Of a DNA stretch of 64,000 nt, positions 8,843-16,748 are shown piece by piece. The notes beneath the pieces were generated by a model. It was not told the DNA's origin. It worked only from the letters and a program-made list of their open reading frames with translations, and made no database searches. Every line of letters begins with the position of its first letter. Within the stretch, counting starts at the first letter, position 1. Position numbers and translations under genes: made by a program. Source of the stretch: an uncultured Algibacter sp. (lineage in GTDB: Bacteria; Bacteroidota; Bacteroidia; Flavobacteriales; Flavobacteriaceae); the NCBI RefSeq assembly GCF_947495925.1, contig NZ_CANMAU010000001.1, positions 372,001 through 436,000 of the forward strand. Reading direction: 5' to 3'.

Positions 8843-9226
8843 CTGAGCATTTATAGCTGCTGCTAGTTCTTGAAAATCTTCTGAAGATAATGTTACTTTT
8901 TTAATAAAGCGCGCATCATCCATAGAATTTAAAGGGATTAAATGAACATGAGCATGAGGAACTTCTAAACCAATAATACTCATCCCAATACGATCGCATG
9001 GAATAACTTTTTTTAAAGCTAACGCTACCTCTCTAGAAAAAGACATTAAACTATTATAAGTCTTCTCGTCCAATTCAAAAACCTTATCAATTTCTTTTTT
9101 AGGAATACAAAGCGTATGTCCTTTTGTGTTTGGAGCAATATCTAAAAAAGCCAAAAAATCATCATTCTCAGCGACTTTATAACATGGAATTTCGCCGTTA
9201 ACTATTTTAGTAAAAATGGAAGACAT
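8837..9226 (-). CDS. HIT family hydrolase (Hint-like)
   Basis: A 129-residue histidine-triad protein. It has the N-terminal SIFTKIVNGEIPCYKVAE and FLAFLDIAPNTKGHTL signatures and the catalytic triad VPHAHVHLIPL. Bacterial Hint-type proteins hydrolyse nucleoside 5'-phosphoramidates and related AMP conjugates. It is encoded just downstream of greA on the same strand with a 42-base gap, an arrangement I associate with flavobacterial genomes; co-transcription is likely. Confidence 0.95.
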   Translation of the reverse strand: MSSIFTKIVNGEIPCYKVAENDDFLAFLDIAPNTKGHTLCIPKKEIDKVFELDEKTYNSLMSFSREVALALKKVIPCDRIGMSIIGLEVPHAHVHLIPLNSMDDARFIKKVTLSSEDFQELAAAINAQL

Positions 9227-9268
9227 CGTTTTTATTTAATTAAGCTTTCTCCGAAAAAACATTATTAT

Positions 9269-9742
9269 TTAACGTGATATTTCAATTACATCAAACTTCA
9301 TAACACCATTTGGCACTTGAATTTCAGCTACATCACCAACCGATTTCCCTAAAAGACCTCTGCCTATAGGAGAATTCACAGATATCTTACCAGACGCCAA
9401 ATCTGCCTCACCATCAGCTACCAATGTATAATTCATCTCCATACCATTGGTTTGATTTTTTATTTTCACTTTAGAAAGCACTAAAACTTTTGAGTTGTCT
9501 AACTGAGACTCATCAATTACGCGAGCTCCAGCTAAAGCATCTTCTAATTTCGAAATTCGCATCTCAAGCATACCTTGCGCTTCTTTAGCAGCATCATATT
9601 CGGCATTTTCGCTTAAATCCCCTTTATCTCTAGCTTCGGCAATTGCTCTTGAAGCCTTTACACGCTCTACATCTTTAAGTTGTTGCAACTCATCTCTTAA
9701 TTTTTTTAATCCCTCTGGTGTATAGTATGATACTTTACTCAT
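9269..9742 (-). CDS. greA: Transcription elongation factor GreA
   Basis: A 157-residue transcript-cleavage factor that rescues backtracked RNA polymerase. The N-terminal coiled coil (about 1-75) contains the functional loop RDKGDLSENAEYDAAKE, with the acidic Asp and Glu that coordinate catalytic Mg. The C-terminal globular domain has the SPIGRGLLGKSVGD motif. The leader has a promoter (9822-9829) about 80 bases upstream and a hairpin with a T-run (9763-9790) between promoter and start, which suggests conditional termination. Confidence 0.97.
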   Translation of the reverse strand: MSKVSYYTPEGLKKLRDELQQLKDVERVKASRAIAEARDKGDLSENAEYDAAKEAQGMLEMRISKLEDALAGARVIDESQLDNSKVLVLSKVKIKNQTNGMEMNYTLVADGEADLASGKISVNSPIGRGLLGKSVGDVAEIQVPNGVMKFDVIEISR

Positions 9743-9762
9743 AACTTCATCGTTTTATTTAA

Positions 9763-9790
9763 TAAAAGATGCTGAAATAAATTCAGCATC
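9763..9790 (-). promoter_or_regulatory. Hairpin with T-run in the greA leader (possible attenuator)
   Basis: In the minus sense a perfect nine-base stem, GATGCTGAA / TTCAGCATC (9768-9776 with 9782-9790), has a five-base loop and is followed by CTTTTATT, about 20 bases before the greA start. The T-run occurs only on the minus side, so its polarity fits termination of the greA leader transcript. No gene precedes it, so it cannot be an upstream gene's terminator in this orientation. Confidence 0.55.
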
Positions 9791-9821
9791 AAAAAAATCC
9801 CGTTTGCACGAGATTGAATAA

Positions 9822-9829
9822 CAAATATA
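9822..9829 (-). promoter_or_regulatory. Bacteroidota -7 box for greA
   Basis: TATATTTG on the minus strand matches the TAnnTTTG consensus of the primary sigma factor in Bacteroidota. Transcription would begin near 9815, giving a leader of about 70 bases that includes the hairpin. I see no good TTG -33 box at the usual distance. Confidence 0.55.
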
Positions 9830-9887
9830 CAAAATATTCCAGTCAGTTTACTTTTTGTTGTAAATTGCCGCTTTAATTTTCATATCA

Positions 9888-10316
9888 ATGAGGTCATTTT
9901 TAATTCTCTTTTCTGTCCTGCTAGTAATCTCTTGTAGCAGCAACTCTAATAACGACCCTGAGTGCAACTTTTTATTAGATATTGGAGTAAATTTTAATAT
10001 CAATTTAAGCCTTCCACAATATAGTCAACTAAATTTCGCAGGCAATTCTATTTATATCCCTAATCAAGGAAATGCTGGCGTAATCATAGCAACTACAGGA
10101 GCTGATTTTTATGCTTGGGATGCTGCAGACCCAAACCTCGAACAATCTGCGTGCTCTGTAATAGATCCTGATGGGTTATTTGGAGAAAGTAGTTGCGATG
10201 ACGGAAATAGATATGATTTTATTACTGGAAGACCACAAAACAATGATGGCTTAAGATGTTCCTTAAAAAATTATAGAATTGAAAAATCGGGAAATATCTT
10301 AACTATCTTTAATTAA
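9888..10316 (+). CDS. Lipoprotein with a degenerate Rieske-like fold
   Basis: A 142-residue predicted lipoprotein (signal MRSFLILFSVLLVISC, Cys16). The body follows the order of a Rieske domain: GNSIYIPNQGNAGVIIA, then FYAWDAADPN, a first Cys-containing loop (SACSVIDPDG), a second loop (SSCDDGNRYDF), TGRPQNNDG and a closing YRIEKSGNILTI. The cluster ligands are incomplete: neither loop has the canonical C-x-H / C-x-x-H set. It therefore probably does not hold a 2Fe-2S cluster. The family assignment is by pattern only. It is transcribed divergently from greA and ends three bases from the convergent transporter gene. Confidence 0.75.
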   Translation: MRSFLILFSVLLVISCSSNSNNDPECNFLLDIGVNFNINLSLPQYSQLNFAGNSIYIPNQGNAGVIIATTGADFYAWDAADPNLEQSACSVIDPDGLFGESSCDDGNRYDFITGRPQNNDGLRCSLKNYRIEKSGNILTIFN

Positions 10317-10319
10317 AAT

Positions 10320-10892
10320 TTAAACGCGTTTTTCTGCCATTTTCTTTTTCCATTGAAAATAGCCTACAAAAGAAAACACAAAATACACAAAAGTTAAAAA
10401 TGTGTAATAGTTTAAATCTCGATTTAAATACAAGACAATAGTTACGGCATTAATTACAATCCAAAACTTCCACGATGCCAGCTTTTTTTTAGCTTCCAAA
10501 TAACTTGCAATAAAACTAAAAACCGTTGTATGGGCATCTAAATAAGGCATTTTGGCGCTGGTATAATTATCAAACCCAAAAGCTAGCAACAAAGACAATA
10601 TTTCACCTATGAAAAGCAATAATAAATAAGTACTTAAAGGATAATCGCTAACTAGAAAATCCTTATTATTCTTGGAAGACTTCTTCCAATGGATAAAGCC
10701 ATAAATACCTATAAGCACATAATAAATGCATAAAATGGATTCAGAATAAAGGCCCGTTCTATAAAACAAGACAATACTTGTTAAAGACCCAAGCACACCA
10801 AATACCCAACAAATAATTTTTTCTTTTATCAAAAAAACCAAATAGGCTAACCCGAATACTACGGCTATAATTTCTAAATATATATCCATCAA
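10320..10892 (-). CDS. pnuT: PnuC-family vitamin transporter, probably thiamine (PnuT)
   Basis: A 190-residue inner-membrane protein with about seven hydrophobic segments and the PnuC layout, including WVFGVLGS near the N-terminus and the late SWKFWIVINAVTIVLYLN helix. PnuC proteins are facilitated-diffusion carriers of nicotinamide riboside; homologues downstream of TPP riboswitches in Bacteroidota are assigned to thiamine (PnuT). Here the operon is led by a TPP riboswitch and a TonB-dependent receptor, so thiamine is favoured. The start overlaps the stop of the upstream oxygenase-like gene by four bases. The alternative, nicotinamide riboside, is kept open because a NadR-type kinase lies 5 kb away. 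Confidence 0.85.
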   Translation of the reverse strand: MMDIYLEIIAVVFGLAYLVFLIKEKIICWVFGVLGSLTSIVLFYRTGLYSESILCIYYVLIGIYGFIHWKKSSKNNKDFLVSDYPLSTYLLLLFIGEILSLLLAFGFDNYTSAKMPYLDAHTTVFSFIASYLEAKKKLASWKFWIVINAVTIVLYLNRDLNYYTFLTFVYFVFSFVGYFQWKKKMAEKRV

Positions 10893-11596
10893 AACAAAGA
10901 TAAGTAGTCATTAAAATAAGTTTCACTTGAAAAATTTAAACCTTGAAACTCAATATTTATATCAGGTTTAGGTATTGAAAAAAATGCAAATGAAAATCGC
11001 TCTTTAGGCATCCCCGAGAAATCAACCTGATGCTCTAAAGCTTTATATTTTCCATTAGTAAGATATTCTAACAAGTACCCCGGAAATATAAGAACATCAT
11101 CTGACGCAAAAAGCGCTTCACTCTTTTGGTGTTCTTTTTGAAAAACAAATCCTTCATCAATTCCAAAAACAAAAACTGTAAACAGCGATACGTCAATGTG
11201 TTTAGACAGCCTTAACGCATCTGTAGAAACAGTCTTTTCTACCACGGGATAATAATTACAGGACAACATATGACCTACTGAATTCCCGTAAAACTCTAGC
11301 AAGCCATCCACATTTAATTTTTGAATTAGGTTCAATTCGATGCTCTCAATTTTCGAAATTAAATTGGTCCACTCTGCATTGAAAAAACCACGAAATTCAG
11401 ATGGGAATTTTTCAGTTTCTGAAAACTCAGATAACACAAATGAATGTAATAAATCTGTATCATATTGATTACTACTATCTTTTTGCCCCATATACGAATA
11501 GCCATCAAAACCAGTATTAAAATATGCCTGTAGAAATTGTTTTCTATAAACTTCTGGCTGCTTTAAGAAATCCGAAAAAGAATGTTTCAGTAACAT
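10889..11596 (-). CDS. Isopenicillin N synthase-like Fe(II)/2-oxoglutarate-type oxygenase in the thiamine operon
   Basis: A 235-residue soluble protein. The C-terminal half carries the signature of the isopenicillin N synthase/2OG-Fe(II) family: KHIDVSLFTVF (His133-x-Asp135), LEHQV with the distal His189, and ERFSFAFFSIP with the Arg200-x-Ser202 substrate/cosubstrate motif. SCNYYPV precedes the iron site, as in the family. All three metal ligands and the RxS motif are present, so it should be active. It lies between a TonB-dependent receptor and a PnuC-type transporter, downstream of a TPP riboswitch, and overlaps the transporter by four bases. A role in modifying an imported thiamine-related compound is inference. 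Confidence 0.8.
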   Translation of the reverse strand: MLLKHSFSDFLKQPEVYRKQFLQAYFNTGFDGYSYMGQKDSSNQYDTDLLHSFVLSEFSETEKFPSEFRGFFNAEWTNLISKIESIELNLIQKLNVDGLLEFYGNSVGHMLSCNYYPVVEKTVSTDALRLSKHIDVSLFTVFVFGIDEGFVFQKEHQKSEALFASDDVLIFPGYLLEYLTNGKYKALEHQVDFSGMPKERFSFAFFSIPKPDINIEFQGLNFSSETYFNDYLSLF

Positions 11597-11672
11597 ATCA
11601 GAAGATTTAGGAACTGTAGTTTTAACAATCCCTAAATCCTGACTAGATATATTTTCTCGATTAGTAATGCGC

Positions 11673-13838
11673 TTAAAATTTCAAAGTAAGTCCTGCCAAA
11701 AAATTAGTAGTTGCTTGGGGATAATACCCCGCAAAATATCCTGTTGTTACGCCTGAAGGGCTAGAAGAATCATCATAATCAAAAGACCCAAAATACCCAT
11801 TAGACACATACTTTACATTAAAAATATTATTTACCAAAGCAGATAATACAATAGACTTAAATATTTTATTAGGTTTAATTTCATAGTTGATATTAAAATC
11901 GTTCACAAAATAGCTATCAAGTTTTGATTCATCATTATCAATATTACCCATATACTGTTCTCCCACAAATTTACTCAATAGCGAAAGTTGTAAGTTTTCA
12001 ATAGGATAAAAATTAAACGCATTTCCCAAAACAACTTCGGGAGAAAATGAAATATTTGTATCGCCCAAATTCACTAATTCTCCATTTATGGTCGACCTAA
12101 AATCTTTATTTTTATTACTACTCAGAGCTACATTTAAACTCATATTAAAATTTTCAGTAAACATAATATTTCCATCAACCTCAATACCTAATCTATAACT
12201 TTTACCACTTGTAGCTCTAATTGGACTTCCTACATCATCAAGTTCTCCGGTTAAAACAAGTTGGTTTTGATAAAACATATAATATAAATTTGTATTCACC
12301 CTAATTCTATTCTTATTGAATCTCCACCCTAGTTCAATATCGTTAAGTGTTTCATGTTCCGTCACACCTGCTTTAAAATCATCTCGATTGGGTTCCCTAT
12401 TAGCACGAGCATAAGACGCATAAAGGCTATTAAAATCATTAGATTTATATGTAAAACCTCCTTTAGGGTTGAAAAAGCTAAAATTAGCATCAGTAATAAA
12501 GGGAACGCCATTTGATTCTAATCCATTCGTTTTGTAGTCTACAAAACGTCCTTGTATATCTACAAACCCCGTAAACTTATTAGTCAGCTTAAACGTAGCT
12601 TTTGAAAACACACTTAAATCATTTTTAGTCGCATCTCCTTGATAATATCTATCTCTAATATTTGCATCTTCCGAAAACTCTCTTGCCCAAATAACTTCGC
12701 CAAAATGGTCTCCCGAATATGTGTTAAACGATACACCAGATATAACCTCGAAAGCATTTTTCTTATAAGTTACATTAGCGTTAATAACGTAAAAATCGTT
12801 ATCCAACCAACGGCGTCTTATAACATCAGTAATTGGGTTATTATCTTCGTCTACATCAGTTGCAAGTACAATCCCATTATACAAATCAATCTCATCTGTA
12901 CCCTCTTCAAATTGTTCAAAATACCCCTTTCCTTTTGTATAATTCAGTCCTAAGGTCGTAGACCAATTGTTATTTAAACGTTCGTTCCAATGTAGCTGAT
13001 AATGATCTTGCCAATAATTATCAGTCTCATTATCGTAGGTATAAGGATTTTGCCTTCTATTTTCTTCTAGCTGATCTGCTGTTAAACCAAACCATGCCTG
13101 ATACGTTTGTTCCTGACCGCCAAATGTTATAGCCTTAATTAAAGTATTATCATCTTTATAGACACCTTGTAAGAAGTACGATTTTAAATCTGTAAAAGCC
13201 CTATCAATATAACCATCAGAATAAATTTTTGAAAGTCGTCCGGAAATTTCAAAATGATCGTTTAATAAGCCTGTACTCATTTTAACAGTATGCTTTCTCG
13301 TATTGTAACTACCAAAGCTATTTGAAATCTCTCCTGAAGCTTCATCTGAATTTGCATCGGTTAATAGGTTTAAACTTGCTCCAAAAGCTCCAGAACCATT
13401 TGTAGAAGTACCAACACCGCGTTGCAACTGCAAACTTTCTGTAGAAGATGCAAAATCACCCAAATTAACCCAAAATGTTCCTTGACTCTCAGGATCATTA
13501 TAAGGTATTCCATTGATAGTAACATTTACGCGTGTCGCATCTGTACCACGAACACGAATTCCTGTATAACCAACACCAGCGCCAGCGTCACTGGTAGTAA
13601 CAACTGATGGCAAGTAATTTAACAAAACAGGTATATCCTGCCCTAAATTTCGTTTTGCAAGTTCTTCTTTAGACACATTGCTATGTGTAATTGGAGAATC
13701 TGCATCAACTCTTACTGCTTTTACTAAAACCTCATCAAGTTTTTCTGTTTTAGTTGAATCTTGTACGGTTTGATTTTGTTGTGCATTAGCACTGACTGAT
13801 AACACTAATAGTGTTAAAAAAAGAAATAAATTTTTCAT
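11673..13838 (-). CDS. TonB-dependent outer-membrane receptor, probably for thiamine
   Basis: A 721-residue receptor with a signal peptide ending at about residue 19 (SVSANAQ). There is no N-terminal carboxypeptidase-like domain; a short TonB-box region (DEVLVKAVRV) leads straight into the plug, with DIPVLLNYLPSVV, GIRVRGTDATRVNVTINGIP and LQLQRGVGTSTNGSGAFGA. The rest is the 22-strand barrel, ending in an aromatic strand (FLAGLTLKF). The gene is the first after a TPP riboswitch, so its substrate is most likely thiamine or a thiamine phosphate. The two downstream genes (oxygenase-like and PnuT-like) appear to be in the same transcription unit. Confidence 0.93.
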   Translation of the reverse strand: MKNLFLFLTLLVLSVSANAQQNQTVQDSTKTEKLDEVLVKAVRVDADSPITHSNVSKEELAKRNLGQDIPVLLNYLPSVVTTSDAGAGVGYTGIRVRGTDATRVNVTINGIPYNDPESQGTFWVNLGDFASSTESLQLQRGVGTSTNGSGAFGASLNLLTDANSDEASGEISNSFGSYNTRKHTVKMSTGLLNDHFEISGRLSKIYSDGYIDRAFTDLKSYFLQGVYKDDNTLIKAITFGGQEQTYQAWFGLTADQLEENRRQNPYTYDNETDNYWQDHYQLHWNERLNNNWSTTLGLNYTKGKGYFEQFEEGTDEIDLYNGIVLATDVDEDNNPITDVIRRRWLDNDFYVINANVTYKKNAFEVISGVSFNTYSGDHFGEVIWAREFSEDANIRDRYYQGDATKNDLSVFSKATFKLTNKFTGFVDIQGRFVDYKTNGLESNGVPFITDANFSFFNPKGGFTYKSNDFNSLYASYARANREPNRDDFKAGVTEHETLNDIELGWRFNKNRIRVNTNLYYMFYQNQLVLTGELDDVGSPIRATSGKSYRLGIEVDGNIMFTENFNMSLNVALSSNKNKDFRSTINGELVNLGDTNISFSPEVVLGNAFNFYPIENLQLSLLSKFVGEQYMGNIDNDESKLDSYFVNDFNINYEIKPNKIFKSIVLSALVNNIFNVKYVSNGYFGSFDYDDSSSPSGVTTGYFAGYYPQATTNFLAGLTLKF

Positions 13839-13989
13839 TACGATTATTTAAAATCGAATAAAAAGAGGTCATTATTCTTTAATAGTTATTAATAAATTTT
13901 GAAGCACTATGCTTCGTTTTACTTGAGCTTATGTTAAAACTATCAAGTTAAAAACTCCATAGCAGTAACTTAAAAAGGTTTAACACTTT

Positions 13990-14075
13990 TTTAAACTCAT
14001 ATCCCTAAACAGCATTACCTGTTCTAGGTTCATTGGGTATGATCTCAGCCGATAATAGGCACCCCTTTTTTGAGA
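13990..14075 (-). ncRNA. TPP riboswitch (THI element)
   Basis: In the minus sense the region holds the conserved blocks of the thiamine pyrophosphate aptamer in order: GGGGTGCC near 14060-14067, GGCTGAGATCATACCC near 14035-14050, GAACCTAGAACAGGTAATGC near 14014-14033, and TTAGGGA near 14002-14008. It starts about 15 bases after a TAnnTTTG promoter and lies about 150 bases upstream of the TonB receptor start. When TPP is abundant it should reduce expression of the uptake operon. An inverted repeat (GAAGCA / TGCTTC, 13901-13915) further down may belong to the expression platform, but it has no clear T-run on the minus strand. Confidence 0.93.
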
Positions 14076-14081
14076 ACGCTG

Positions 14082-14089
14082 CAAAAGTA
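14082..14089 (-). promoter_or_regulatory. -7 box for the TPP-riboswitch operon
   Basis: TACTTTTG on the minus strand fits TAnnTTTG and places the transcription start immediately upstream of the riboswitch aptamer. Confidence 0.55.
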
Positions 14090-14131
14090 ACAACGATTTA
14101 TGAAATATGAATTATGAATTGAGAATTATTT

Positions 14132-14539
14132 TTAATCTAAGTCTGGTTTTCTTCTATTTACCTTTTTATCTGAAAGAAACTTTTTATTTTTAAGCCGTTT
14201 TCGAATAACCGATTTTGGTGTTTTAGTAGAAATTCTTTTTTTAGGAATAATCAATGATGCTTTTATCAATTCTAAGAACCTTTTTATAGTAAGTGTTTTA
14301 TTTTTATGTTGACTTCTACTTAAACCGCATTGCAAAACCAGAACACCCTCTTTTGATAATCTATTTTGAAGTTTCTTCTTAAGGCGTTTTTTTTGATCTT
14401 CATTAAATACAGACGATTTATTTAAGTCGAATATTAACTCAACTTTTGAAGCTACTTTGTTTACATGCTGCCCACCACTACCTGAACTTCTAATGGCTTT
14501 AAAACCTAATTCCTGTAATAGATCTTCTTCATTAAACAT
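14132..14539 (-). CDS. arfB: Alternative ribosome-rescue factor, ArfB-like
   Basis: A 135-residue release-factor-like protein. The peptidyl-tRNA hydrolysis motif GSGGQHVNKVASKVEL (GGQ at 22-24) is near the N-terminus, and there is no codon-recognition domain. The C-terminal 45 residues are very basic, as in ArfB/YaeJ, whose tail enters the empty mRNA channel of stalled ribosomes. It should release nascent chains from non-stop ribosomes. Its start touches the stop of the DUF4301 gene, so it is the last gene of the operon that begins at the PPTase gene. Confidence 0.9.
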   Translation of the reverse strand: MFNEEDLLQELGFKAIRSSGSGGQHVNKVASKVELIFDLNKSSVFNEDQKKRLKKKLQNRLSKEGVLVLQCGLSRSQHKNKTLTIKRFLELIKASLIIPKKRISTKTPKSVIRKRLKNKKFLSDKKVNRRKPDLD

Positions 14540-16089
14540 TATGATGCTTGATGGGCAGGTTTTAATAAATCGTTAACCGTTTTTACTGGATTAAAAGTTT
14601 CTAACGGTACTTCAACAAAAATGGAATTCCAATACGCCATACTTCCATTCCATAAACCAGGAAGTTCGAGCGCCTTAATATCAACACCATTTTGTGTTTT
14701 CATGGTAATAAATGCAGCTTCTGGATCAACAAAGTCTTTCAAATTAAACTTTTCTCCTTTATAATTTTTAACACCACAAACCAAATCTGTAGGGTTAAAA
14801 TGAGTTGCCTTATAAACTAACCCTTGCTGGTTTTTTCTTCTAAAGTCAATTTGAGCGAACTCAACAATTTGAAGTGATACATTACCATCTTGATCCTTTA
14901 CCCAAAAGGGTCCACCTCCTGGCTCTCCTTCATTTTTAACCATACCACACACTCGAATGGGTTTATTTAATTTTTCTTTTAAATACTTCGCCTTTTCTGT
15001 TAATGAGTAACTCTCAAAATCCACAGTTACCGGAACATTTAATCTATACCGCAAAAATAAAACCATGACCTTTAAATCGGCTTCAGAAACATCTTCGGTA
15101 TCCAATTTCTTCAAATAAGAAAAAATCTTTTGTTGTGCCTCAAGTAATACACCAGCCAATAGTTTCTTATAATTAGACACATGGATATTCTTTTTTGAAA
15201 CAACAATGTTATCTATATTTTTAATAAAAATGATGTCATTATCTAAATCATTCAAATTTTCAAGAAGGGCTCCATGTCCTGCTGGTCTAAATAAAATTGA
15301 ACCATCTTCATTTCTATAAACCTTTCCTTTTTTTGTTAAAGCAACGGTTTCAGTAGCTTCTTTTTGATAAGAAAAAGATACTTTAAAAGATGAATTTGTC
15401 TCATTCTCTAATTGCTTTTTAAATCGATTGAATTCTTCAATAAAATACTGATGATGTTTTTCGGAGACTGTGAAATGAAGATTCGAAATATTATTAGAGG
15501 ACGCATACAAAGTAGACTCAAACAAATGCTCTTGAAAAGCTGTAATGGCATGATTACCATATTTATGAAATGGCAATAACCCCTTAGGAAAAAAGCTGTA
15601 ATTCAACCCATCTTGATCTAACATGGTTTTTACAAATTCATAACACTTTTCGCCTTCACTTAATGATTCAAAATTAGAATTTGTTGCTACAGCTCTTTTT
15701 ACAACATCATCATAAAATGGAAACTGATTAAGGCTAGCGACAAAATTTTCTAATAATCCGTCATTTTTTCGTTCAATATGGGTTTTCAGATTATCCTTCA
15801 AAGGGTCAAAATCCTTCAAAAATTGAAATAAAAACTTAAACATTCGCGTTGCCGCACCAGAGGCCGGAACGAACTTTAAAATTGATAAAGACTCTTTATT
15901 ATCTTCAAAAAACTTAACAAGCTCTAGAGTTTCTTTTTCATCATAACTTTCAATTCCTTTTCCTATTGTCGCTGCAGAAATTAAATTAGAATAAGACATA
16001 CCGTCCTTCAAACGTTTAATTTGAGAATTAACCTGATCTATACTTATTCCTTTATTTTGTATTTGCTTAATATCTTTATCTGTAAACAT
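14539..16089 (-). CDS. DUF4301 protein, nucleotidyltransferase-like
   Basis: A 516-residue protein of the DUF4301 family, of unknown function. Parts resemble a GT-A nucleotidyltransferase of the sugar-1-phosphate type: KFVPASGAATRMFKFL near residue 77 resembles the G-rich start motif, FRPAGHGALLENL near 268 resembles the P.GHG motif, and IIFIKNIDNIV near 285 resembles the metal-binding DN motif. This relation is by eye only. It overlaps the upstream NadR-like kinase by 14 bases and the downstream arfB by one base, so all three are tightly coupled. Confidence 0.85.
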   Translation of the reverse strand: MFTDKDIKQIQNKGISIDQVNSQIKRLKDGMSYSNLISAATIGKGIESYDEKETLELVKFFEDNKESLSILKFVPASGAATRMFKFLFQFLKDFDPLKDNLKTHIERKNDGLLENFVASLNQFPFYDDVVKRAVATNSNFESLSEGEKCYEFVKTMLDQDGLNYSFFPKGLLPFHKYGNHAITAFQEHLFESTLYASSNNISNLHFTVSEKHHQYFIEEFNRFKKQLENETNSSFKVSFSYQKEATETVALTKKGKVYRNEDGSILFRPAGHGALLENLNDLDNDIIFIKNIDNIVVSKKNIHVSNYKKLLAGVLLEAQQKIFSYLKKLDTEDVSEADLKVMVLFLRYRLNVPVTVDFESYSLTEKAKYLKEKLNKPIRVCGMVKNEGEPGGGPFWVKDQDGNVSLQIVEFAQIDFRRKNQQGLVYKATHFNPTDLVCGVKNYKGEKFNLKDFVDPEAAFITMKTQNGVDIKALELPGLWNGSMAYWNSIFVEVPLETFNPVKTVNDLLKPAHQAS

Positions 16090-16657
16090 TAGCCTTTTCT
16101 TTCAATAGTTTATCAATCTGCGCAACCGCATTTTTAAGACGTTCTTCTTTACTTCCTTTTAACAAAAAAAAAGGTCTCTTGTGTCGAATTAGTGTCTTTT
16201 GAAAAGCTTCAAACATTTTTAATCTTTCCTCTGGTTTATCTCTTAAATCATCAGCTTCCCAGGGGGTATCAATATAAGTTAAAAAATACAAATCGTAAGT
16301 ATTTTCCAATGCATATTTTTCAAGAATTGGATCGCAACTGCCTAAGTAATAAACTTCTGAATACACTTTAGTTTCTAATAAATCTGTATCACAAATTAAA
16401 ACAGAATTCGCCTTCTGAGCCAAATCGTTTTCAAGACGCATCTGCCCCTCTGCAATGGGTAACAAATCATTCGGTTCACAGATTTTTCGTTCATTATTCC
16501 ATTTGTTTTGAAGATATTCTCTAGCATACTCAGGTACCCAAACTGAATTGTAGTGTCTTGCTAATTGTTTTGATAGAGTTGTTTTCCCAGTAGATTCTGG
16601 TCCAAATAAGACTATTTTCAAACAATTTGCTGCGTCTTGTTTATACTTCTTTCCCAT
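16076..16657 (-). CDS. NadR-like P-loop kinase (ribosylnicotinamide kinase-type domain)
   Basis: A 193-residue ATP-binding protein matching the C-terminal kinase domain of NadR. It has a P-loop GPESTGKTT (19-27), VWVPEYAREYL, LICDTDLLETKV and the late YIDTPWEADDLRDKPEERL lid-like motif. There is no adenylyltransferase or DNA-binding domain, so it is a stand-alone kinase. Ribosylnicotinamide phosphorylation is the family activity; a different nucleoside-type substrate is possible. It overlaps the DUF4301 start by 14 bases and follows the thiamine-binding-like gene after 91 bases. Confidence 0.85.
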   Translation of the reverse strand: MGKKYKQDAANCLKIVLFGPESTGKTTLSKQLARHYNSVWVPEYAREYLQNKWNNERKICEPNDLLPIAEGQMRLENDLAQKANSVLICDTDLLETKVYSEVYYLGSCDPILEKYALENTYDLYFLTYIDTPWEADDLRDKPEERLKMFEAFQKTLIRHKRPFFLLKGSKEERLKNAVAQIDKLLKEKANVYR

Positions 16658-16748
16658 ACTAAATAATCAAAAACAGGTAAAGAATATTCCTTTATAATAC
16701 GATGGTAATATATCAATAGTCTCATAATCGACATTTTGCAAAAAATAA

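Noticed and set aside
10320-10892. Calling the transporter a nicotinamide riboside carrier (PnuC)
   Set aside because: The TPP riboswitch and TonB receptor point to thiamine; the NadR-like kinase 5 kb away is in a separate operon. The alternative is noted but not preferred.
13422-13607. Plus-strand open frames opposite the TonB receptor
   Set aside because: They are shadows of the receptor plug domain, which is well supported on the minus strand.
13901-13915. The GAAGCA/TGCTTC hairpin as a classical terminator of the TPP riboswitch
   Set aside because: On the minus strand it is followed by AAAATTT rather than a T-run, so termination is not supported; its role in the expression platform is unclear.
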